Shown: positions 44,780 through 55,345 of the stretch, piece by piece | Numbering within the stretch: the first letter of the stretch is position 1 | Layout of the letters: each line of letters starts with the position of its first letter | Assembly: GCA_029891345.1 (NCBI GenBank) | Contig: CM057000.1 | Span: forward strand, 133,598,163-133,662,162 | DNA: 64,000 bases | From: Dryococelus australis | Lineage: Eukaryota; Arthropoda; Insecta; Phasmatodea; Phasmatidae | Reading direction: 5' to 3' | The notes under the pieces: model-generated | The model's input: only the letters and a program-made list of their open reading frames with translations | Told to the model about the DNA's origin: nothing | The model's database searches: none | Position numbers and translations under genes: made by a program

Positions 44780-44945
44780 TTTAAGCCGTGTTCCAATTCG
44801 CCGAGAGAGTGCTCTCCCACGCACACTTGACATCACAGAGTCCTCTCTGCTGTTCCAACTCGGAGTAGAGAGCGCGAGAAGGAGAGTGAATGACGATGTT
44901 CACTCGCTGCTCACTCTCGCGCCCTCTGTGGCAGTCATGTTGTTT
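44780..44945 (+). repeat. GAGA-rich repeat F, copy F2
   Basis: AAGCCGTGTTCCAATTCGCC opens it, followed by GAGAGAGTGCTCTCCC, a CTGTTCCAACTCGGAGTAG repeat of the opening, and CTCACTCTCGCGCC. Two internal sub-units ~65 bp apart. Confidence 0.4.
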
Positions 44946-44999
44946 TCAGGTCTAAAGTCTAATCTAGAATTTTTTAGGTAAGCCTATTTGAAGCTTACT

Positions 45000-46800
45000 T
45001 CCCGGAGGAAAGAAAGACATGAGATCACTTGCCTGTCTGTTTGTTTGTGTGTGTATGTGTCCCCATTTAAATTTTTGAATGCGTCGACCGAATTTTTACC
45101 TAAATTGGTACACATATAGTACTTAGTAAGGTCACTTGACTTTTATAGTTTTCGACCAAGTCAGGCACTTACTTTCAAAATTGTGGCTGTTTTAATTTTT
45201 GGGGTTTTATGTCATATCCCAAGAACCATTGAAGCGATTTAGAACAAATTTTGTATGCTGGCTGAGAATCAAGTAAGCATTAAACTTTTATCATATCTCG
45301 AAAACTATTTAACCAATTCTCACCCAATTTGGCAGGTAAGAAATACTATGATAGGCGAAGTAAACATAAGTGATTGAAATTGATTAGATAGATACTTTCA
45401 AAATGTCAAAATGGTGGCCGTACTAATATTTTTTTAGTTTTATTTGATATATCTGACATACAATTTAAACAATTTTGACCAAATTTATATACTGAAGGAA
45501 TTGGTCAGAAAAATAATTTATACCAAAATATAGCCACTTTTGTTGGCCATTTTGAAAAATTGTGCCATACGAATAAATAAAGTTATAATGTCATATCTTG
45601 GTAAAAAATTTTAACTAATCCTACCAGATTTGGCAAACAAGCAGTACTGATGTAGCTGATGTTAAGTGATATGTTTTAAGCTTGCAAGACACTTATTTTA
45701 ACTAATCCTACCAGATTTAGCAAACAAGCAGTAATGATGTAGCTGATGTTAAGTGATATGTTTTAAGCTTGCGAGACACTTATTTTAACTAATCCTACCA
45801 GATTTGGCAAACAAGCAGTACTGATGTAGCTGATGTTAAGTGATATGTTTTAAGCTTGCAAGACACTTATTTTAAAAATTGTGGTCATACAGCCATTTAA
45901 GTTTATTATGCCCTATCGTCGAAACCATGTACTCAATTCTAACATAACTTTACATTTTGGCAGTAGATTACATCTATAAACTGTACCTACATGGAGCATA
46001 TTTCCTCCGCCATTTTATAAGATAGCAACATGCAAATATATAAAGTTTTTATTTCATACGTCGGGAAACAATTGACAAATTCCTACCAAATTCTTTAAAC
46101 AGATAGTACTACAGCAGATTTTAATAGACTTGTACGTTTTAAGTAGGTCAGGCATTTATTTTCAAAACGGTGTCTATGTTTTGTGTACTATATCTGGGCA
46201 GTTAAGTAATCTATTTTTACTTAACTTTGTATATTGGCAGTATACAATAATCGAATATGCTACCACATTACTGTTTGTCCCCCATGTATGGAGGTCACCA
46301 TGTGAAAGTTATGGAGGTTTTACTGTCTTATCTCGAGGACCAATCAACCTATTCCCACCAAATATTACACTGGATCATTTCAACTAATTTGTACCAAATT
46401 GTGCACACCACAAATGCTACAGCAGTCCATGTACACTTTCATGATTTAAATGGGTCAGACAACGGTATTCCAAATGGCGGTATCATAAATAATTTAGGTA
46501 AGTTTGCCACATATTTTAAACAATTTGACCAAATCCAACCAAAATTTCTATGTAGACATTATACATTATAAGCTACATATATTGGGCCTTTTTTTTTTTT
46601 TTTGGCAATTTTGTATAGTAGCGTCAAATAAGAAAATAAAGTATTTTACGGCATATCTCAGGGATCAAATAACTGATTTTCACCAAATTCTTGACACAAA
46701 TAGCTCTCAGGTAGGTCATGTAAACTTACAAGTTTTAAGTGGCTCAGTAAATTATTTGCAAAATGACGGCTCTCTAAATATTTTAGGTTAGTAAAACCTA
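45000..46800 (+). repeat. Old, diverged modular array (~10 modules)
   Basis: Modules of ~80-170 bp each contain a TCATATCTCG-type start, then a TTNACCAATTCTCACCAAAT-type middle and TTTGGCAG, usually followed by GTTTTAAG and AATGGTGGCC-type strings. Starts are recognisable near 45210, 45285, 45445, 45590, 45905, 46055, 46190, 46325, 46500 and 46655. The leading part (45030-45120) resembles a Helitron interior (GCGTCGACCGAATTTTTACC). No gene: the 85-104 codon frames are in-phase by-products. Confidence 0.5.
45611..45873 (+). repeat. Three-copy tandem repeat, 87 bp unit
   Basis: TTAACTAATCCTACCAGATT starts at 45611, 45698 and 45785. Copies differ at only a few positions, far less than the modules around them, so this is a recent local amplification of one module. 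Confidence 0.9.
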
Positions 46801-46864
46801 TGATCTGAAACATTGAGCTGATTACATCCGAAGTAGATGCTCCGGATAACGACTTCCGTAATGC

Positions 46865-46925
46865 ATTGCACACTAGCTTATTGTACGAGGTTTCGTGGGT
46901 TCAAGTCCCGGATAAGCCACGTGTG
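46865..46925 (+). repeat. tRNA-like box B at the end of the modular array
   Basis: CGTGGGTTCAAGTCCCGG is an almost consensus box B with a T-arm-like stem. No convincing box A sits upstream, so this is a decayed tRNA-derived piece rather than a tRNA gene. Confidence 0.35.
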
Positions 46926-47565
46926 TATTTGTAATGGTCTGACTAATGTTGCGTAAGTTTCTGGTTTCATTTATAACCATATTGCTTTCAATGAGATGCC
47001 AAGTTGTACCTACCAACTCAGCTTTTAAGAAATTATTTAAAAATTACTTGCGCCCATATAGAGGAAAGTAGGCTTGTTAGTTACATAATTATCTTCTTGT
47101 TTGATTCTACAACCGTGTTAAAAATAATTTATTGACTTAACATAATCATTACGATTGCGAAATGTGTAACACTAACAATATTCAGTGTCATGCGGAACAT
47201 ACAAAATTATGATGTGTTTATGTTCAGTGTCCGTTGAGGTTAGGCATGCACATATTATTAAATAATTTTCTTTGCATATAATAGAAAAGTTTCTGATCAC
47301 TCAAAAATATGTGAATTCAAAATACACATAAGTCGATATTAAAAGAAACTGTAAATTTAGTGAAGGAATGGGAAAGGAAAGCAATATTTATTTTTCATTA
47401 TTTCTTAACTTTCTCGCCAGGGAAATAATGCCGAAGGCTCACAGAGGATACAATTCTCAATTCGCTACTGTGTGCGAGTGTGGCTGTGGGGCGTCTAGAG
47501 CTCAGTATATTCCACAGCTTACAGCCGCCATATCCGTGGCATATGCACCAATAGTAAACAGACTA
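46926..47565. other. Gene-free interval
   Basis: AT-rich. The 109-codon frame 47368-47697 runs into MITE B8 and has no recognised domain. Confidence 0.35.
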
Positions 47566-47567
47566 AA

Positions 47568-47989
47568 GGCTGTTCACGGCAAAATAAGGACTTTTGAAAG
47601 CCATGCTTACGACCTACTTGTATGCACTTTGTGTATTCTTCCGCCTTATGTAAAATTATCATTGCTATGGGCCTCATTACTATTCATACGTCGATAAAGT
47701 AAAACTGTGAAATTATTAGGTAAGAAAAAAAAAAAAAAAATGCTAATTTTTATACTTCGATATATAAAATATATATATAAAGGGAAATAAATAATTTAAG
47801 TAATCACAAATGGTTAACTAACATTTATCAGACGTTAAGATGTGGAACTACATTCCCTCCATCGTTATGGCCTACTAACTTTATTGGGCAAATTTCACTC
47901 AGTGTGCCCCGTTAAAATATATGCAGGCAGGGGGCAGTGACTTTATTCGAAGGTACATTTCAAAAGTGCTCACTTTATCGTGAACAGCC
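47568..47989 (+). mobile_element. MITE family B, copy B8
   Basis: GGCTGTTCACGGCAAAATAA at left; CACTTTATCGTGAACAGCC at right. B blocks in order, with an A17 run near 47727 and a TATA-rich expansion near 47770. ~422 bp. Confidence 0.85.
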
Positions 47990-49425
47990 TTTATATGAAC
48001 AATGAGCTGTTATACCGCTTGTGATGCATTCTGAGAGCAATTAGATCTTTTCCATTTTATGTTTCAAGCCTGTACTGAATATTATCAGGCGTTTCGTTTG
48101 GCATATCATGGAGTAACATTGGCCAGTTAAATGGCGATAGTCGACATAAACTCGGCTTATTTCGTCTCTGGATACTCACTTCTTTTGCGACAAAACTTTT
48201 AAATGGCGATTAAGATTCGAAAACAAAACAAAGTTACAGAGATAACAAGTTCATATTTAAGCTGTTTACGGACATTCATGTTGTCGAAATACTTCAGAAA
48301 ATGCAGAGTCATTAAATTGCAATGCGCAGCAAATATCTTTCATAAATTGCTCAAATTAAATTTTGTTTTTCATTGAGAAGAAGTTCAAAGTACTTAACAC
48401 TTCACTACTGTTTTATGTGAAAACACGACTTCATAAAATTCTTGATATCGTGTTAACGTCGTCATACTAGGCCAGTCGAAAAAAAAAAAAAAAACTTTGA
48501 AAGTGTGAGGGATTTTCAAACGCATTCGAAATAATTTGACTAACATTTTTTTGATTTATACATTTGATATCCTTGTTTTGTCAAACAACAATCTTGAAAC
48601 ATTTTTTGTTGAATATGTATGTCTGAAAGTGCATGTCTGCGACTATAATATACGTTCATTTTCAAAATTTCTTCATACTGAAATGCACGTGTACGTATTG
48701 ATTATGCCGCAAAAGGAAGTATTAATTTCCTCGCAAAGCTTTCCTGTACGCATTAGCACGTCGCTGTTAGCGATGTTGTCAGCACGAAAGGAGACTGACA
48801 TTTGGGAGGAGGGGAAGGGGTCTCTTCTAATCAAACAATGGCTAAGAGATACGAGGGGGGAAATAAAATACTACTTTCCTCGACAATCTTTCATCAGTTC
48901 GGTAGACACTCGCACTAGCACGGAAAAAAAAAAAAAAAAAAAAAAAAAAAACACGGAGCAATTTTATAAATCCAGACACTTGTTTGCAGAAGACTTAAAG
49001 AAATGAATAACAACACTCGAAAACATGTTGTATATCAAAATACATAATTTATTCATCAACAGAAGTATATCAAAATTATAAACTGGAATACAATAAAGTA
49101 AAAAAAAAGTGGTTTGTTTACAGAGTTGGTGAAAACCAATGCTGCTAGTGAGTTCACATTTGAGTAGTTACTTCAGCTCCGATGGCCTGCCGTCGTCCAG
49201 TTGCCGCGATCAAACACACATGTACCCGTCACCCAAGCTCGTTAAGTCATGCTTAGTGACAAACCTACACGCTAATAAATAGGGACTCGCTAGTAGAAAC
49301 AAGATGTTGGGCGACATCGTGACTATGCATCTACACACAAACACACGCACGTGGACGCAGATTACACGATGTGGTTTCACGACAGTGAAACCTAGAATGC
49401 CTGGAAAGCTGAACTAAACGAATGT
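47990..49425. other. Gene-free interval with poly-A runs
   Basis: A14-A15 run at 48480 and A28 at 48924-48951. The 156-codon frame 48536-49006 passes through the second run (lysine string) and shows no motif, so I do not call it a gene. A short purine-rich patch lies at 48780-48860. Confidence 0.4.
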
Positions 49426-49427
49426 AT

Positions 49428-49662
49428 AGGCATTTCACAGTAAAGTGAGCGCTTCAGAAAGCCCTTTCGTTTGGAATAATAGCCAATAGATTTATATATA
49501 TATAGCCTTGGACGTTAATTGACGAGTGCGGTGGAATATGCACACTGTGTATATTACTTGCATTGCTATATTTATTTAAAAAGGTGTTTATAAACGATGA
49601 AAAATGACTGAAAGGAAAAAGTAACCAGGGCCTCAGAAGTGCTCACTTACCGTCAACAACCT
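49428..49662 (+). mobile_element. MITE family A, copy A5
   Basis: GGCATTTCACAGTAAAGTGA at left; a degraded GCTCACTTACCGTCAACAAC at right. Interior: AGCCTTGGACGTTAATTG, GGTGGAATATGCACACTG, GTAACCAGGGCCTC. 235 bp with a TATATA expansion. Confidence 0.75.
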
Positions 49663-49664
49663 TT

Positions 49665-50040
49665 AATTAATTGTGTTGTTCAAAATTTATTTTTTAATAT
49701 TTAAAATTATAATTTGTTACATTTGTCGCAAAAAAAGTTATACGCCTGTAGTGGAAAGTTTTTATTTAGAAACGATAACGAAGTCTTTCTAACAGCGACT
49801 TAACGACATATAAATGGGGAAAAAAATAACCAATAAAAAAAAAAGAGTTTTTTGGTTAAAAGGTAATGATTACGTAATCTGATTCTGCTGAAATTCGAAC
49901 TTGATCTGTATTTGACGCTGAGGATTCGCTCGGCAAAATTTGAAGATCTTCTGTTGAGTTTCAAGGGACTTAGAAGTATTGAAGACGGTCAGACGGACAG
50001 AGATCGTCTTATTATATATGTGTGTGTGTGTATATATATA
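49665..50040. other. Gene-free AT-rich spacer
   Basis: A run of poly-A tracts and a (TG)n/(TA)n patch (50019-50040) just outside the next MITE. No gene. Confidence 0.4.
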
Positions 50041-50041
50041 C

Positions 50042-50277
50042 ACACTATTCACGATAAAATGAGCACTTTTTTAAGGCCCTGCTAAATATTTCCTGCCAGC
50101 CAATATCCATCTTTCCACCACTTTTCAATATAAACATTTCAGTGTTACTAATAAACACTGTGTATACAATTTACCTCTTTCAAAAGTTAATGTCTGAGGC
50201 TGTCATAACATATATTTATTAGTGGTTAATGCCTGTTGGGAAGGCCTTAAAAAGTGCTCACTTTACCGTGAATGGCC
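50042..50277 (-). mobile_element. MITE family A', copy 2
   Basis: Ends: ACTATTCACGATAAAATGAG and CACTTTACCGTGAATGGCC-TA. The interior is a variant of A: TTAAGGCCCTGCTAAATATT at one end, TAATGCCTGTTGGGAAGGCC at the other, with AATAAACACTGTGTATACA between. It matches the two A' copies at 62.4 and 63.3 kb. Confidence 0.75.
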
Positions 50278-50285
50278 TACGATAG

Positions 50286-50357
50286 GATATGCATGCAGGG
50301 GTAGCGACTTGCTCTCTAAGGTTTATTTCTAAAGTGCTCACTTTATCGCGAACAGCA
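50286..50357 (+). mobile_element. Truncated MITE family B right end
   Basis: ATATGCATGCAGGGGTAGCG, then GACTTGC, AAGGTTTATTTC and GCTCACTTTATCGCGAACAG. Only the last ~75 bp of a B copy survive, 8 bp after the A' copy. Confidence 0.65.
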
Positions 50358-50359
50358 TT

Positions 50360-50825
50360 TAACCTCCGTAGCTCGGTCGGGAAGAACACGCCCATTTACA
50401 TTTGGCGGCGTGTTTTCTCTTCAGCGCCGATGCTGAAGTAGCGGGCACGAAACCGACGCCTGTAATTAAATGCGTTGTAAGAACGTGGAGAGAGGACGCA
50501 ACATCACAGGTGGCGCCGCGACAGCCCGGCGCGCGGGGAGCGGCGAGGCAAATAATTATAAGAAGCAAAGACGGGTCGATTCGGAGCTCTTGTACTGGAG
50601 AGGAGGATCGTGGAGGCGGGCGTCGTGAAACGAGAGCACGCCTCGTCGTGTCTTTTGTATCTCTGCAGGAAGACCTCGGGGTCGGCGGCAGCTCTCTCTC
50701 CCAAGGCGCCTCGGGAAAAACCGCGAGATGTTCGCCTCGCCTTTCAATGAGAGCATCCATCCCTCTCTCTCCCTCTCTCTCCCTTCTTGCGCGCCTCTCA
50801 TCCCTCGCTGCCTGTGTGCAGTACC
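50360..50825. promoter_or_regulatory. GC-rich island between MITEs
   Basis: CpG-rich (GCGCCGCGACAGCCCGGCGC and similar), with CT-rich tails (CCCTCTCTCTCCCTCTCTCT at 50760). Frames of 105-154 codons are open on both strands. TTTGTATCTCTGCAG|GAAGAC (50656-50676) looks like a splice acceptor, so an exon is conceivable, but no product is recognisable. Confidence 0.3.
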
Positions 50826-50827
50826 AC

Positions 50828-51447
50828 CGAGACGAACAATTTCGAAAGCCCTCTCGTTTCCAGTAGTAGTCACTGAAGGCTGTTCACGATAAAGTGAACA
50901 CTTTTGAAATCAACCTTAGAAACAAATCACATATTTTTACGGGTGCACTGAGTGACATACACCCGGTAAAGTTGGTAACGCTATATGGAAAGTACGTTCC
51001 ATATCTTAAAGTCGAATAAAAAGTGTAAGGTAACCATTTACATAAATTACATATTTCGCTTCCTGTTTTTTATGTATCAATATTTTAAAAATATGCAGAT
51101 TCGTAAAATATTTATTTTATAATTATTTCACACTTTCACGTGATCGATGCATGAATAAAGTGATGAGGCCCATGGCAATGATAATTTTACATAAGGCGGA
51201 AGAACACACAACGTGCATACAAGTAGATCTTAAGCAGGGCTTTCAAAAGTGATAATTTTACCGTGAACAGCCTAAAAATATATTTTATTTTAGCCTTGCA
51301 TGTTAATTTCTGAGTGCATTGGAATATACACACTGTGTTTATTACTTACGTGGTAATATTTATTTAAAAATGCGGCTGCAGGTTAAAAAATTGCTGAAAT
51401 AAAAGAGTAACGAGGGCCTCGAAAGTGCTCACTTTATGTGAACAGCC
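50828..51447 (+). mobile_element. MITE family A, copy A6, split by B9
   Basis: The left part (TTTCGAAAGCCCTCTCGTTT then CCAGTAGTAG) ends at 50876; the right part (AAAATATATTTTATTTTAGC onward) resumes at 51273 and ends TTATGTGAACAGCC. The left terminus is degraded. The frame and spacing match A5 once B9 is removed. Confidence 0.65.
50877..51272 (-). mobile_element. MITE family B, copy B9, inserted in A6
   Basis: GGCTGTTCACGATAAAGTGA at left; TAATTTTACCGTGAACAGCC at right. Reverse B blocks: CACTGAGTGACATACACCCG, GTGTAAGGTAACC, GCATGAATAAAGTGATGAGG, AGTAGATCTTAAGCAGGGC. 396 bp and well preserved, hence younger than its host. Confidence 0.85.
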
Positions 51448-51449
51448 TG

Positions 51450-51960
51450 AACCATCCAACAAAATGCTTGTTTGTATAAGACCAACTATAAGTTTAATAG
51501 CCTCAACAAAACGTTTTTGTTGAGTAAAGAAAAACTGAAAAGCAACAAAATCGTTTTTCTTCGTCTAACTACATACACGCTTTGGTAAACAAAACCTATG
51601 TGTTGAGCCATAAATAAAATTGACTGCCAACAAAATATTTAGTCGAATCAACTGTATACAAGCTGTTTTTAAACTACATATCGGAATTAAAATCACAGCA
51701 TTTGTGGCCCAATATAAACAAGATATCCGAGTAGCAAATTGTTAAAAATATTCATCTAGTATTTTTTTAATTGAGCACCTACTCATAGGAGAACATGAAC
51801 TCGAGGTACGTGGGTGTTGCTGGCGGGTACTCCCAGTATACATGTGTCAACCCGTGTGGCCTGGGCTGAGGTAAAACTGGAGCATCAGCAAATGGACAAC
51901 TACCTGAGGCTCGAGTACACGAAGGTGTGGAGTACAGCTTGTTGCCACATGAACACGCAA
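51450..51960. other. Gene-free interval
   Basis: AAACG/CAACAAAA strings repeat at 51470-51650. No gene recognised. Confidence 0.35.
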
Positions 51961-51961
51961 C

Positions 51962-52346
51962 ATTTCCGGGTGTCTATGATTGCGTGTTATTTCCAGGTGT
52001 CTATGATTGCGTGTTATTTCCGGGTGTCCCAAATTGCGTGTTATTTCCGGGTGTCTATGATTGCGTATTATTTCCGGGTGTCTGTGATTGCGTGTTATTT
52101 CCGGGTGTCTTTGATTGCGTGATATTTCCGGGTGTCTATGATTGCGTGTTATTTCCGGGTGTCAATGATTGTGTGTTATTTCCGGGTGTCTATGATTGCG
52201 TGTTATTTCCGGGTGTCTATGATTGCGTGTTATTTCCGGGTGTCTATGATTGCGTGTTATTTCCGGGTGTCTATGATTGTTGTGTTATTTCCGGGTGTCT
52301 ATGATTGCGTGTTATTTCCGGGTGTCTATGATTGCGTGTTATTTCC
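51962..52346 (+). repeat. 27 bp minisatellite, ~14 copies
   Basis: The unit ATTTCCGGGTGTCTATGATT-GCGTGTT repeats from 51962, with substitutions in single units (CCCAAAT, CTGTG, CTTTG, CAATG) and one 1 bp insertion near 52279. Because 27 is a multiple of 3, two frames stay open and read as nine-residue repeats (FPGVYDCVL; MIACYFRVS). The single-base insertion breaks both frames, which argues against a protein. Confidence 0.95.
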
Positions 52347-52454
52347 AACACACAAACAGCAGTATTGGCAATGTAAGGTCTGCACGTATAAACTAAATAC
52401 AGTTTATGGGGAAAAATTTAAGGAAAACTTCAACTGAAATAATCAAAATCAAAT

Positions 52455-52585
52455 TTTTTTAAATATTAACAGAAGTATAAAACGCTTGTGATAGATACGT
52501 GCCTTATTTAGGAAATGACCAAACACATCGTTGGGTGATTTTTCAAAGGTTTGATTAAAAAAGTGTGAAGAAACTGCGAGTAGAC
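52455..52585 (-). mobile_element. Repeat D centre fragment, copy D6
   Basis: On the minus strand: GTTTCTTCACACTTTTTTAA, CATTTCCTAAATAAGGCACG, TATCACAAGCGTTTTATAC. Same order as D1 and D2. Only the central part remains. Confidence 0.55.
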
Positions 52586-53186
52586 CACACACAATGAGAA
52601 AAATAAATAGTTTCTGGTACCAAATATATTTACTTGGAGAGTATTTGTTCACGTGAACAATACTTAGTGGACACAACCACACGTCTATTGACCAAAACAC
52701 CCGCATGCGATCCCTTGAACCAAATAATACTGCTGAAAATAATGCACTGGGCCAAACACCTTTCTGGTCGTTTCGGCGTTATCAGCATAGAATTAGTACA
52801 AACAATCATTTTTCGGTAGTTACCGTATGCTTCATGTCACCATGGTAGATTCAAATTAAAAGCTTGTTTCGAACTGAGCAAATATTTAGCTGCCCTGAAC
52901 AGACTGAAACAGCGCATTAAAAAGGTTACAGGACAGGCGTTAATTTGGTTCGCTGCACTGTTTGGAAGTCTTTGCTTTAAATACAGCTCGAACGTTTATA
53001 TATACTGTTTGAATACCATTAGTGCTTTTCAGTACGGCTGGTATAACGTAATGTTAGTATATACAGTTTCACTTGTATAATTTCACGTGAAAACTAAAAT
53101 TACACATTTAAAACCGAGAATACGTATGTAAGAAATTAATGCTAGAAACAATGTAATCATACCGTGTACACTGAAATGTACGTGGT

Positions 53187-53245
53187 CCCGGTAAGTTAGT
53201 AAGTAAAGCGTGACATTTATCAGCCAGCGCTCCGGGTTTCAAGTG
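53187..53245 (+). repeat. tRNA-like sequence
   Basis: GTAAGTTAGTAAGTAAAGCG (box A-like) then GGGTTTCAAGTGTC (box B-like), with CAGCCAGCGCTCC between. The last block also occurs at 53797, so the two pieces are related. Confidence 0.4.
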
Positions 53246-53761
53246 TCTGTAGAGTTACTAACTTTTTAATTAATTTTACTATACTGCGTGTTATGACTCA
53301 ACATAACACCGGCATAAATAAAATTGTATTTTTTTTCATATGTGGTTTATAAAAACGTGTTCTCTAACAACATTAAAAAAAGTTATTTTTTTAAAGATGT
53401 TGCTAGGTATTGAGTCTTAAGGAAAGTAGCATATTCACTCCTGCGAATATTATCCAAATTTAAAAATAATAACTTTACAGAGAGCAATAACAAATATGTC
53501 ACAAACAAATAAACATAAATGAACAATGAGTCCCTTGATAAATAACAATAGCCATGGATTACAAGTAAACAATCACATCTCGCATAGAATATAAACATAG
53601 AAAGTGTATCAGAATGGAATTTATTAAGGTATAAAGAAAAGTGAAAAGAGAAAATGCTTAAACTAATGTAATTTCTCTTTAAAACATTTCCAGTGAAAGC
53701 AAAAAAGAAATATGCAAAACCAAACTTTTGTACCAGTTTGAAATATTTATCATATTCTGGT

Positions 53762-53832
53762 GTTATCAGTAGGTCAGCAGGTAGGGCACCAGATCCCTAA
53801 GCCAGCGCTCCGGTGTAAGGAGTTCCCATACA
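53762..53832 (+). repeat. tRNA-like sequence
   Basis: AGTAGGTCAGCAGGTAGGGC (box A-like), CCTAAGCCAGCGCTCCGG, then GTAAGGAGTTCCCA (weak box B). ~575 bp after the related piece at 53187. Confidence 0.35.
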
Positions 53833-54583
53833 GTTGGCTCTCACTTATCATTTCGCTCAGTATTCATTTGATCATAAAATTGTTCACATGTTAAACTAAA
53901 TCATCATTGAGCGTAATACTAAAATTTCCATATAAAGTATTTTGTTAAATTGTTATAAGATTACTGTTAATCTGTGCAATTTATATTACACGAAGAACAA
54001 TATATATTTTTGAATAAGTGCAGATATCGTGAAGTTAGCCAGGCAGAATTTTTGCTTTTGCTTGGAATGTTTGGTGTGAAAATGAATTGAGAGAGAGAGA
54101 GTAGTATAGAAATGCCGATTCGAGCACAGCCCCCAGTTACCAGAAAAACAACGGTAAATTAAATGCTCGAGCGATCAGTAAACCATCAGAAAAAATCACT
54201 CTTAATTTTCTGATCCAAAACATCAAATGACGATTCGGGGACAACCGCAAAATAAGTGGCTCAAAAAGTTGCGATTGGTCAGATCGCAGTCTTTAGAAAA
54301 AAAAGTAGAACTGCTAACAGTCAGTAGCTTGCGTGGTCCTATGGGAAAACTATGTAGCACATATTAATATTGCTGTATTACTGTTCTCCTTTTACATTAA
54401 TTGATTGCTGACTAATATAGTTACATTCATTCTCTTGAAATTGATGCGAAGTCACTAGAGTACAAGAGTGTAATTTTTTATTTCGACGAACATTTCTAAC
54501 CGTTTGCAAAATACTGTCTTTTTTTTTTTGTTACATAGTAAATTATCCGCATGTAACATTTAGTGATTAAAAAAAATATTTAG

Positions 54584-54815
54584 GTCCGATCGAATTCGAA
54601 CCCACACCCAAGAGTTATTTTTTCTCGTGGGCACGACGCATTTTTTTTCTTTCGTTTCCCTTCATTTGACGTAGCTTTAGTGCTACCAACTTGCTGACAG
54701 ATTCCCAGTGCGACAAGCGAACTGATAATCTGCCTTTCGGAGCCACCGGGGCGCGAAGCCCGCAACCCTCCGACTACAAGTAGGCCACCCTACCCCTGAG
54801 CTAAGAGGGCATTGT
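54584..54815 (-). repeat. tRNA-derived SINE-like sequence
   Basis: On the minus strand: GCCCTCTTAGCTCAGGGGTA (a very good tRNA 5' half with box A), GGCCTACTTGTAGTCGGAG (anticodon-arm-like), GTTGCGGGCTTCGCGCCCC (broken box B). A second GGGTTCGAATTCGATCGG lies ~200 nt downstream. Likely a SINE head with a tRNA-unrelated body. No target duplication was found. Confidence 0.5.
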
Positions 54816-54829
54816 ACTACCACATCACA

Positions 54830-55345
54830 CACGGTTCATTATCTTTATATAGTGGAAATAAGTCAACCGATCGAATTATTATTTTTTATAGAGTGGCTGA
54901 CGTTTTAAGTATTTAGAACGGTTTCAAACAGCTGTCATCGCCAACATTATTCGTCGTTGCCGTATTTTAAATCTGTTTGAAAGAGTTTCAAACTCACGGA
55001 TGTATAATCAAGAAGGAGGCGTCCTTTTCGGTTTCTTCATCAACTCGTTTCAAGTAGTAGCCACGGGGAGCGCCCTACGCTCTGGAACTGCGATCTGATT
55101 GGCCAGGTACGAAATCTTGGTACGGGACCTGCCACGGAAAATAGGACGTGTCTAATTACCAAACCTAGTACGAAATCTGGCCGTGAAAGGCGGGAAATTC
55201 CATGGCGAGTGCCACATTAGCCCGTATACCGGCCGCTATGGTGGCCCTTGCACAAGCTCTTACGGAATATGATATCGTGTAATGCCCTTAAGGACGGCCC
55301 TGGGGCACACGCACTATGGGTGAATATCCCTTGATTTGCTAAGTA
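54830..55345. other. GC-richer patch, promoter-like
   Basis: TGATTGGCC (inverted CCAAT, 55096), TACGAAATCT twice (55107 and 55170) and CpGs in 55010-55300. The 5' part has GTTTGAAAGAGTTTCAAAC (54976), an imperfect palindrome. No open frame of note. Confidence 0.3.

Larger units (their letters stand above)
52590..54575. other. Gene-free AT-rich interval
   Basis: Contains a C-terminal-less set of short frames with no motifs, (GA)7 near 54090 and two related tRNA-like pieces listed separately. No gene recognised. Confidence 0.4.

Noticed and set aside
44395-44784. 129-codon frame as a gene
   Set aside because: A SINE fragment with exact duplication is inserted in its middle, so continuity is accidental.
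46257-46571. 104-codon frame in the modular array
   Set aside because: In-phase by-product of non-coding modules; neighbouring modules carry stops in the same frame.
48536-49006. 156-codon plus-strand frame
   Set aside because: Crosses an A28 run that produces a lysine string; no motif, and base composition equals the surrounding AT-rich DNA.
50402-50866. 154-codon frame and its minus-strand partners
   Set aside because: Overlapping open frames in a GC-rich island and a run into MITE A6 remnants; no recognisable protein.
51927-52304. Apparent repeat protein FPGVYDCVL x 12
   Set aside because: Product of the 27 bp minisatellite; a second frame is equally open and a 1 bp insertion breaks both.
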